From DAOUCP01 sp034432155 (GTDB lineage: Bacteria; Chloroflexota; Anaerolineae; Epilineales; Epilineaceae): a DNA stretch of 64,000 nucleotides. A model generated the notes under the pieces. That model saw only the letters and a list, made by a program, of their open reading frames with translations, was not told the origin of the DNA and searched no databases. Location of the stretch: the NCBI GenBank assembly GCA_034432155.1, contig DAOUCP010000098.1, positions 14,924-78,923 of the forward strand. The letters run 5' to 3'. The translations under genes were made by a program, and so were the position numbers. This document shows positions 43,822-51,352 of this stretch, piece after piece; the first letter of the stretch is position 1, and the number at the start of each line of letters is the position of its first letter.

Positions 43822-45597
43822 ATGACGATCGCCATCGCATCCCTACTGGTCATCGTTCTCGCGGTCGTGATCCTCTTGTCGCGCGAGTGGATTCCGGCGG
43901 ACGTGGTGGCGCTGGGTCTCATGGTGGTTCTGGTTGGTTCGGGCCTCCTGCCTGCCGAGAGAGCGTTCGCCGGGTTCGGCAGCGAGCCAGTGATGGCGTT
44001 GCTCGGGCTGCTGATACTGACCGCGGCCCTCCTGCGCACCGGTGCCGTGGAAGCGATCGGTCAATCGATTCTCGACCGGCTCGGCAAGCACCGCGAGCTG
44101 ATGGTGCCCACCGTCATGGTGGCCGCGGCGAGCTTGAGCTCGTTCATCAGCAACACGGCCACCACCGCCTTCCTACTGCCCCTCGTGATCACGCTTTCGG
44201 GCCGCTTGCGTCTGCCGTCCTCGCGTTTGCTTATGCCGCTCGCCTTTGCCTCGATCCTGGCCAGCTCCGTGAGCCTGGTGGCCAGCTCGACGAACATCGT
44301 CGTGAGTGGGCTGATCCAGCAACAAGGCCTAGAGCCGTTGGCGATGTTCGAGCTAACGCCCGTGGGCGTCCCCATCGTCCTGGTTGGCCTGATCTACATG
44401 GCGCTCATCGGGCAGCGCTTCATCCCCGATCGGCTACCACGCCCTTCGCTGACCGAGCAGTTTGGCCTGCAGCCGTACTTGGCCGAACTCAAGGTTCACC
44501 CGGACTCGCCGCTGGTCGGTCAGACCCTCGCCCAGGCGGAACTGGGCCGGCGACTCGATCTGACGGTTCTAAGCATCGTCCGCCACAAGGAGGAGCATCT
44601 GGTCCCCCGCTCCGACACCACGCTCGCGGCAGGAGACCGGTTGCTGGTGGAGGGTCGACGCGAGGATATCCTTCGGGTCCGCAACGTGGTCGGTATCGAC
44701 CTGGAAGCGGACAGTCACCTCTCGGACCGCGACCTGGCGAGCGGGGGGCTGGAGTTGGCCGAAGTCATTCTATTGCCCAGATCACCGCTTCTCTGGAATA
44801 CCCTGGCCAGCCTGCGCTTGCGGGAGCGGTACGGACTGCAGGTTCTGGCGATCCAGCGACAGGGGGGTACGATCCGCCGCCGTATCGGCGAAGTGCCCAT
44901 GCACTTGGGCGACGTGTTACTGGTGCAGGCGACCCCGGCAAGCATTGCCGTGTTGCAGGACCAAGGCGCCTTTCGGGTGCTTCACGTGCTGGAGGCGATG
45001 CCATACCGCCCACGCCATGCGCGGCTTGTGGTGGCCGTGTTCGCCGCCGCGCTGACTGCCGCGGCCCTCGAATGGGTGCCGCTGCCGGTGGCCGTGCTCG
45101 CCGGTTCAGTGGTCGCCTTCCTGACCGGTGCGATCACGCCGCAGGAAGCGTACCGGGAGGTCGAGTGGAAGCTCCTGATCCTCGTGGCCGGCATGCTGAG
45201 TTTGGGGGCGGCAATGGAGTCGACGGGTGCGGCGCGGTTCCTGGCCGGCCACCTCATCGACTGGCTCGGCAACGCTTCCCCGCTCTGCCTGTTGACGGCG
45301 TTCTTCGCGCTCACGATGCTCCTGACTCAGCCGATGTCAAACCAGGCAGCGGCAACGGTCGTCCTCCCCATCGCCCTGCAGGCGGCGTGGCAGCTCGGTC
45401 TCAATCCGCGCACCTTTGCCGCCATGATCGCCGTTGCGGCCAGCTGCTCTTTCATCACGCCCCTCGAGCCTTCTTGCCTGCTGGTGTTCGGAGCGGGCCA
45501 CTACCGCTTTCTTGACTTCTTCCGGGTCGGCCTGCCGCTGACACTTCTGATCTACCTGGTGGCCATCCTCCTTGTGCCCCTGGTATGGCCGCTCTAA
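43822..45597 (+). CDS. SLC13/DASS-type anion transporter with two RCK-C domains
   Basis: A 591-residue membrane protein. The hydrophobic halves (about residues 1-200 and 400-591) each have the inverted-repeat signature of the DASS family, with SFISNTATTAFLLPLV and TQPMSNQAAATVVLPIA as the two substrate and ion motifs. Between them lie two TrkA-C/RCK-C domains (LAELKVHPDSPLVGQTLAQA ... AAGDRLLVEGRRE, and LAEVILLPRSPLLWNTLASL ... HLGDVLLVQATP), a common regulatory insert. The substrate may be sulfate or a dicarboxylate; this is not decidable. ATG 43822 has only a weak ribosome site. Confidence 0.88.
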   Translation: MTIAIASLLVIVLAVVILLSREWIPADVVALGLMVVLVGSGLLPAERAFAGFGSEPVMALLGLLILTAALLRTGAVEAIGQSILDRLGKHRELMVPTVMVAAASLSSFISNTATTAFLLPLVITLSGRLRLPSSRLLMPLAFASILASSVSLVASSTNIVVSGLIQQQGLEPLAMFELTPVGVPIVLVGLIYMALIGQRFIPDRLPRPSLTEQFGLQPYLAELKVHPDSPLVGQTLAQAELGRRLDLTVLSIVRHKEEHLVPRSDTTLAAGDRLLVEGRREDILRVRNVVGIDLEADSHLSDRDLASGGLELAEVILLPRSPLLWNTLASLRLRERYGLQVLAIQRQGGTIRRRIGEVPMHLGDVLLVQATPASIAVLQDQGAFRVLHVLEAMPYRPRHARLVVAVFAAALTAAALEWVPLPVAVLAGSVVAFLTGAITPQEAYREVEWKLLILVAGMLSLGAAMESTGAARFLAGHLIDWLGNASPLCLLTAFFALTMLLTQPMSNQAAATVVLPIALQAAWQLGLNPRTFAAMIAVAASCSFITPLEPSCLLVFGAGHYRFLDFFRVGLPLTLLIYLVAILLVPLVWPL

Positions 45598-45971
45598 GGC
45601 TGCCGGGCGAACCTTGGCCCGTCTCGGCGCGGTCGAGCGATGCCGGCGCTCGGTCATCCTCGCCTCATTGAGGGATCGACTGCCACCTGCTATGATGGCC
45701 TCCTCTTGGCGGGTTCGCCGAGAGGCGGTTTGCCAGCCACCGTGGCAGGGAGTTAGCCGTGCCGCACCCGTTCGGGGTGTCGAGCCAGGGCAGAGGTCTC
45801 TTCCCCTGGCCGACGGAGCCGCGCGCGGTCATGGCCGCGCACCGAGCCTTGCCGGGCCATGGCCCAGCGTTACGTGCGGTTGGTTTTCCATCGGGCAGCC
45901 GGCCGCATCATGCCTTGCGGCTGCTGGGCGGGTTCCGCGACCCGTTCGGGCAGCTTTTGGCCTCGGCCCCT
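45598..45971. other. Gap between the transporter and the secreted glycosidase-like gene
   Basis: The frame of the next gene is open from GTG 45759 (with AGGGAG upstream), but its first 71 codons have a Pro/Gly/His/Arg-rich, acid-poor composition unlike protein. Otherwise nothing is recognised. Confidence 0.4.
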
Positions 45972-47858
45972 GTGACCCGTCAGGCGGTCCGGTTACTGTG
46001 CGGTCTGGCCCTGACGACCGCTCTCGGCGTGGCGAGTGCCGGAGTCGGTGGCACAGGGCCGACGACGGCGAACGGGCGCACTGCCTCGCTGGGCGATGGA
46101 GCGGCGCCGATCGTCTACGGCCACCGGTTGCGCTACCGGTGGGTGTACCTGCCAGACAACTACCAGGCGGCCGGCAATGTCGAGCGCATGATGGCCCTCT
46201 TGGATCGAGCGAAGGCTGCCGGCTACAACGGCGCGCTGCTGGCCGATGTGAAGTTCGGGCGGCTTGACGATGGCAGTCTGGTTCCAGCGTACTACACCAA
46301 TCTGCGGACGGTCTTGGAGCACGCCCGCAAGCTGGGGATGGACATGATCCCTGCCACCGCGGATTTCGGCTATTCGGAGTCGATCCTGTGGCACGACCCC
46401 AACCTGGCCGAGGGTCTGCCCGTCCGCGGCGCCCTCTTCCAGGCGAGCGACGGCGCGTTGGTGCCCCTCAATGACCCACCGGTGACGCTGGTGAACGGCG
46501 ACTTCGAGCAGCTGCCAGCCGATGGACACCAGTTTCCGGGCTGGGCATGGCAGGACCAACCGGGTGTGACGACCTTCGTCGACACCGAAGTCAAGCATGG
46601 TGGGCGGGCGTCCCTGCGCATGACCGATATCGGCCTCACCAATCCGCCCCACGGGCACGGCCGCATTCACCAGCGCGTCCGAGTGCAGCCGTTTCACTAC
46701 TACCATGTCTCAGTGTGGCTCAAGACCGAGGAGTTCCACGGCGGCGACGTCTGGGTCATGATCCTCGGTCAGAAGCCGCAGCGCACCCTGCAGTACAACC
46801 CCATCCCGATCGAGCCGACGCGGGACTGGTGGCGCTTCGATGTGACCTTCAACAGCCTCACACACGATGAGATCCTGTTCTACTTTGGTGTCTGGGGTGG
46901 GGGCCGGGGCACCATCTGGTGGGACGATGGCGCCATGGAACCGGCGGGCTTCGTCAACGTCGTGCGGCGTGCCGGCGCACCCTTGCGGATGACCAGCGCC
47001 GATGGCCTGACCGTCTATGAGGAAGGCCGCGACTACGAAGCCGTGGTCGATCTGCAGCTGGGTCGAGTGCCATGGCGCGGCCTGTATGACTTGTGGCATG
47101 ACCCACCCCGAATCGGTCTGCCGGCAGGCTCCCGGATTGCCGATGGCCAAGTGGTTCGGGCGAGTTACTATCACATGGCCACGATCTACGGCCACCAGGT
47201 CCCGGCGAGCCTCACCGAGCCGCGGAGCTTCGAGATCTGCCGGGGCCAGCTCAGCAGTTTGCAGCGCGAGTTCAGCCAGGCAGGCGCCTTCGCTGGCTGG
47301 CTGTTCGGACACGACGAGATCCGAGTCCACGGTTGGGACGAAGCGCCGCGCGCCGGCGCCGGCTCACCTGGTGAGGACCTGGCGTACAACTTCCGCACGC
47401 TCTACGACATGGCCAAGGCGATGCAGCCGGGGGCGGTCATTCTGACGTGGTCGGATATGTTCGATCCGTACCACAACGCGACAGACTCGGAGGACCCGTA
47501 CTACTTGGTCAATGGGAGTTGGGCGGGTAGCTGGTTGGGCCTGCCGGCGGACGTGATCGTTCTGAACTGGCACCATCACCGCGATCGACGGCTGGCCGCG
47601 GAGTTCTTCGCCGAACGTGGGCATCGGCAGATCCTAGCCGGTTACTACGATGCCTCGCCCGACCAGTTCGGCGACCGGGACTGGCTGCGCGAGCTTGAAG
47701 GTGTTCCGCGGATCGAGGGCGTAATGTACACCGCCTGGGGGTCTGGCTACGACAATCTAGAGGCCTGGGCGCACCACGCCTGGGGTGACGCTCCTTGGAC
47801 GACAACCGGTCCGGCCCGCGATGTCTACCTGCCGGTCCTATGCCGCGGGATGTGGTAA
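45972..47858 (+). CDS. Secreted glycoside hydrolase-like TIM-barrel protein with carbohydrate-binding module and YLP tail
   Basis: A 628-residue protein. A signal peptide (RLLCGLALTTALGVASA) sits at the start when GTG 45972 is used; GTG 45759 with a better ribosome site would add 71 atypical residues. RWVYLPDNYQAAGNVERMMA, GYNGALLADVKF and LGMDMIPATADFGYSE suggest the first strands of a TIM barrel. An inserted jelly-roll module runs from LVNGDFEQLPADG to GTIWWDDGAMEP. The barrel resumes GWLFGHDEIRVHGWDEAPR, LTWSDMFDPYHN and VLNWHHHRD. The DE in GHDEIR would be candidate acid pairs, as in GH20-like enzymes. It ends ARDVYLPVLCRGMW. Substrate unknown. Confidence 0.75.
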   Translation: MTRQAVRLLCGLALTTALGVASAGVGGTGPTTANGRTASLGDGAAPIVYGHRLRYRWVYLPDNYQAAGNVERMMALLDRAKAAGYNGALLADVKFGRLDDGSLVPAYYTNLRTVLEHARKLGMDMIPATADFGYSESILWHDPNLAEGLPVRGALFQASDGALVPLNDPPVTLVNGDFEQLPADGHQFPGWAWQDQPGVTTFVDTEVKHGGRASLRMTDIGLTNPPHGHGRIHQRVRVQPFHYYHVSVWLKTEEFHGGDVWVMILGQKPQRTLQYNPIPIEPTRDWWRFDVTFNSLTHDEILFYFGVWGGGRGTIWWDDGAMEPAGFVNVVRRAGAPLRMTSADGLTVYEEGRDYEAVVDLQLGRVPWRGLYDLWHDPPRIGLPAGSRIADGQVVRASYYHMATIYGHQVPASLTEPRSFEICRGQLSSLQREFSQAGAFAGWLFGHDEIRVHGWDEAPRAGAGSPGEDLAYNFRTLYDMAKAMQPGAVILTWSDMFDPYHNATDSEDPYYLVNGSWAGSWLGLPADVIVLNWHHHRDRRLAAEFFAERGHRQILAGYYDASPDQFGDRDWLRELEGVPRIEGVMYTAWGSGYDNLEAWAHHAWGDAPWTTTGPARDVYLPVLCRGMW

Positions 47859-47930
47859 CCCAGCGGGAGGCCGCACCGGTCGTAGGACCGACTGCCACCC
47901 ATTGGCCGTCGCACCTCGCCCAGCGGCCCG

Positions 47931-47995
47931 CACTTGCGGCGAGCCTGCCCATCGCCCGGCCGCTAGCACTTGCGGCGAGCTTGCCCATCGCTTTT
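47931..47995 (+). repeat. Tandem repeat of about 36 bases
   Basis: CACTTGCGGCGAGCYTGCCC followed by ATCGC occurs at 47931 and again at 47967. The element lies in the gap between the two convergent secreted-protein genes. Confidence 0.7.
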
Positions 47996-48085
47996 CAGGA
48001 TCGATGGGCGATCGTTCGTTCGGGTGGCACTCGTCTGCCGCGCAGGCCGGCGGTACTTCCAGGCAGGGATGCCTCCCCGATTTCC

Positions 48086-49612
48086 TCAGGGCCGAACGGC
48101 CATCGGCAGGTAGACACGGGAGCCCGCCGCTTCCGGCGGCGTTGCTACACCGGTTGTCGTGGCCACCGCGGTGAGGGGCGGCGTACCCGTCGAAACGACA
48201 CTCGCCGTTCCAGTGGCTGCGACGGCCGTGGCCGTCCCGCTCTCGGTGGGCGTCTCTAAGGGTGCCGGGGTCTCGCTGGTGGGCAGCGTGCCGCTGGCGA
48301 GAGCGGTGGCTGTGACGACGGCAGTCGCTGTCTCTGTTCCGAGCGGTGTGGCCACGGCAGTGGCCGTCTCCGTTTCGCCCGCTGTGGACGAGGGCGGCGG
48401 CACCAGGCCGGTGCAGTCCAGGTAGTGCAGCGTGCCCCTGAGATCGCGCGGACCACGCACCGCCCCAGCGATGAGGATTGGCGTCTGGTGCTGCGAGTCG
48501 TACACCATGGTCGCGCCGTAACGCTCACCTATCCAGGCGCCATTTAGCTTGGCCCAGGTCGCGGTGGTGGTGTCGAACACCCACGTATAGTTCTCCGTGA
48601 TGGGTAGTTCGTTACTGCCCAGGCCACCGTAGACGAGAAACCAGCGCCGCGCTGGGTCGTACACCGAGGCGTGGTAGGAACGGGCCGGCGGGCGATCGCC
48701 ACGCGGCCGGATGGTCGTCGCCTGCGGTCGGGTCGGGCTCTGCTGGAGGTCAAGTTGCCACAAGAGGTCGCTGGCTCCCTGGTCGCCTTTGCTGCCGCCG
48801 AACAGCAGGATCCGCGGAACCGCCGGATCGTAGCCCAGCGCAGCGCCGTACAACCGGTCAGGAGCGGTGAAGGCACTCACCCGTGAGACGCGGAGGTCAA
48901 TGCTGTGCCACCGGCTGAGCGGGCTCTGACTGCTGTTCGACTCGCGGCCGCCAACGACGAGAATGACCTTCTCCTCCGGCTGGATGGCCGAGACGTGATC
49001 CTGCAGCCGGCTGAGCACGCCGGTGGCGAAATCCTCGGTGGCCCAAAGCTTCTGCCGGGGCACATAGCGGAATACCGCGCGTTCGGCGTCTCGCTCCTCG
49101 GCCAAACTGGCCAAGCATGAGCCTGGTCAGGTAGGCCGCGGCGTGGGCGTCCTGGTCCGAGCCGGCATGGGTGTGATCGGCGTGGCCGTTGGTTCGAAGC
49201 GGCCGCCCTGCTGCCCGGCGATCCAGTAGACGATCGGATCGCCGTCCGTCGGCAGGAACACACCCGAGTGGCCCCAGCGCGGAAGGGGCTGCTGGCCTTC
49301 GATCGGCAGCGGCACGAGGTGGGCCTTCTCGATGTCGGGATCGCTGAAGTCGACGCCCACTACAGCCGCGCTGGGCGAGCCGCCAGCGTCGAGACCGCCG
49401 TAGTAGTACGCGCGCTGGTCGACGGAGTCGAAGACGGCAGCGCCGTGGACACGCGGCGGGATCTGGACCGCCAGCTCGCGCCACACGCACCCGGGAGCTG
49501 GCTGCGCATCGGCAAGCCGAGTCACCGACGCTGGCCGACCGTCACGCGCCGCGGTGGCGAGCGCCAGACTCAACGCCAGGAGGGCGCCGAAAACGCGGTG
49601 CTGCCTCTTCAC
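48086..49612 (-). pseudogene. Secreted kelch-repeat protein, interrupted by one in-frame TGA
   Basis: The start is GTG 49612 behind GGAGGTGGCCC, then a signal peptide (RVFGALLALSLALATAA). Kelch-like blades appear as PPRVHGAAVFDSVDQRAYYY GG, LPRWGHSGVFLP and, after the break, GYDPAVPRILLFGGSKGD, ARSYHASVYDPARRWFLVYG and GERYGATMVYDSQHQTPILI. A TGA at 49127-49129 follows the Thr/Pro linker TPTPRPT, but the same frame continues without a shift to 48086. One change (CGA to TGA) would explain it. A Thr/Ala/Val-rich stalk leads to the tail SRVYLPMAVRP. Could be a pseudogene, a base error or, less likely, two separate proteins (49127-49612 and 48086-49114). Confidence 0.72.
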
Positions 49613-49967
49613 GGGCCACCTCCGTTCGACCGGCCGCCAAGGCTTCTCCCTGGCCGGAGCCTCCGGGAGCACGCGATCCAGACCCAGTATAGCCGACCGC
49701 GTCCGGCCGAGGGAAAGGCACCCGCATGGCGACATGGGGCGCCTCTGAAGCCTCGGCTTGGAAGCCGGGAGGGATGGGCGGCCCCCGCAAACGTGCGCTC
49801 CGAAGCGATGAGGGATGGCGCGGCCCTCGGCAACGTACGCTCCGAAGCCGGGAGAGATCGCGTCTGCTATCCTACACCCAAAGAAGGCTTGCTCCGTGCA
49901 CGACGCAGCCGGCTGAGCCGGGTGCAGCGGAGCGGCTCGCTACCCGATTCGGCCAAGGAGGCTTTTC
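49613..49967. other. Intergenic region with a 41-base tandem repeat
   Basis: Units start at 49761, 49802 and (partial) 49843: GAAGCSRKGAGGGATGG, then CGGCCCYCGGCAACGT and GCTCC with small changes. The middle shares a core with the repeats at 4980-5050. No gene seen. Confidence 0.65.
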
Positions 49968-50516
49968 ATGAAGGTGTCCCTAGGTCCCCGAGCGCTGGCC
50001 CTCCCGGCGCCTGTGTGGTTGGTGGGCTCCTACGACCAAGAGGGTCGAGCCAACGCCATGGCCGCCTCCTGGGCAGGGGTGTGTTGCTCCGAGCCACCAT
50101 GCATTGCCGTTGCCGTGCGGCCGGAGCGTTACAGCCATCATGGCATCGTGGCGCATGGCGCATTCACGGTGAGCGTGCCGTCGGTGGACCAGGTGGCCGC
50201 CGTCGAGGTGTTCGGCAGCCAGTCGGGCCGCTATGGCGACAAGTTCGCGGCCGCCGGCCTCAGCCCGCAACCGAGTGCCTTGGTGACTGCGCCCTACGTT
50301 GCCGAGTGCCCCGTCGTGATGGAATGCCGGGTGCGCCAGGCGATCGACCTCGGGTCCCACACCCTGTTCGTCGGCGAGGTCCTCGATTCGCGGACCCACC
50401 GCTCCTCTCGCCGTCGGGCGAGCTCGATGCCAAGGCGCTGGACACCTTCGTGCTGTGCGGTGGCTACCGGGCCCTCGGCCGACCGCTGCCTCGCCGAGCC
50501 TAGGGCTGCCCCATGA
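49968..50516 (+). CDS. Flavin reductase-like FMN-binding split-barrel protein, probable frameshift near the end
   Basis: Reads MKVSLGPRALALPAPVWLVG, NAMAASWAGVCCSEPPCIAV, RPERYSHHGIVAHGAFTVSV and LGSHTLFVGEVLDS, the pattern of flavin reductase-like (DUF447/FlaRed) proteins that bind FMN. After LDS the open frame becomes Arg/Ser-rich. One base later the expected end appears in another frame: ADPPLLSPSGELDAKALDTF then VLCGGYRALGRPLPRRA, with a stop at 50503. So one base is missing near 50390. Either a recent mutation or an error. AAGGAGG precedes ATG 49968. The GNAT gene begins 10 bases after the true end. Confidence 0.8.
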   Translation: MKVSLGPRALALPAPVWLVGSYDQEGRANAMAASWAGVCCSEPPCIAVAVRPERYSHHGIVAHGAFTVSVPSVDQVAAVEVFGSQSGRYGDKFAAAGLSPQPSALVTAPYVAECPVVMECRVRQAIDLGSHTLFVGEVLDSRTHRSSRRRASSMPRRWTPSCCAVATGPSADRCLAEPRAAP

Positions 50517-51352
50517 GCTTCCACCTCCGCGATGTCGATCCCAACGATCCGCGCGATGCCGAGCGCCTGGCCGACATGTTCAACGATTTCGACAGCGCCT
50601 GGCCGGGTGGATTCAACCGCGGCGTGCCCGACACGGCGGATGCCGCCCGAGCCCAGCTCGGCCAGGCGCGCCGATTGGCCATCTGTGTGGTCGAGCACGA
50701 GGGCCGCTTCGTGGGATTCTGCGATCTCATGCCCTTTCCGGGCGATTCCGAGCGGGTGTACGTGAACTTGCTGGGCGTGCGACTGGCGTACCACGGTCGA
50801 GGTCTGGGCAAGATGCTGCTCCTCGAGATGGTGCGCCGGGCCGTCGAGCTTGGCTACCGACAGCTGTCCCTCCACACCTGGGCAGGCAACACGAAGGCCG
50901 TGCCCCTGTACAAGCGCGCCGGCTTCCAGTGGCAGCCGGACAGCAACGTGCACATGCAGAACTTCATCCCGGCCATCCTGGCTATGCCCGTGGGCCGCGA
51001 GTTTTTCGCTGCGGTCGACTGGTACGCCTGCCAGGAGCGCGAGCTCAAGCTGGAGCCCGACGATCTGACATGGCACGGCATGCCCGTCTATGAGTACTCC
51101 TTTCGCAGGGACAAGGACTTTCTGCGCGTTTGGATCGACCGCGCTGCGGAGCGCATCACGGCCGTCGAGACCCCGGCCTTCCTGGTGGGCTGTGCCGTTC
51201 CGGTCGAGGAAGCGGCGGCCGGTGAGGTCTGCCCCATCGAGTGGACCCTGGCTGCCCCCCCAGCCGGCCTTTGGAGGCCTGCATCGCCGTCCACGGGGAT
51301 GCCGACCTGGGGATCCAGCTGCATGAGCGCGTCACGGTCGCCGGCGAAGTGA
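50513..51352 (+). CDS. GNAT acetyltransferase domain, frame broken from the next part
   Basis: The first 180 residues are a GNAT domain: LGVRLAYHGRGLGKMLLLEM is the acetyl-CoA loop, and LHTWAGNTKAVPLYKRAGFQ is the fourth motif. The following YEYSFRRDKDFLRVWIDRAA belongs to the next domain. Past the C7 run at 51254-51260 the frame becomes non-protein-like, while frame 51241-53712 carries on smoothly (PLEACIAVHGDADLGIQL). One more C in the run would fuse both into about 1,066 residues, so I read 50513-53712 as one gene. The small molecule or peptide acetylated is unknown. Confidence 0.8.
   Translation: MSFHLRDVDPNDPRDAERLADMFNDFDSAWPGGFNRGVPDTADAARAQLGQARRLAICVVEHEGRFVGFCDLMPFPGDSERVYVNLLGVRLAYHGRGLGKMLLLEMVRRAVELGYRQLSLHTWAGNTKAVPLYKRAGFQWQPDSNVHMQNFIPAILAMPVGREFFAAVDWYACQERELKLEPDDLTWHGMPVYEYSFRRDKDFLRVWIDRAAERITAVETPAFLVGCAVPVEEAAAGEVCPIEWTLAAPPAGLWRPASPSTGMPTWGSSCMSASRSPAK

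Noticed and set aside
43499..45515. Long alternative plus-strand frame (43521-45515) over the transporter gene
   Set aside because: It is an out-of-frame shadow of the SLC13-type gene with Arg/Gly/Pro-rich composition.
49100..49135. TGA in the kelch gene as a selenocysteine codon; GGCCAGTTTGGCC hairpin lies about 20 bases beyond it
   Set aside because: The position is a Thr/Pro linker with no redox motif, the hairpin is too short for a bacterial SECIS, and a CGA to TGA change explains it more simply.
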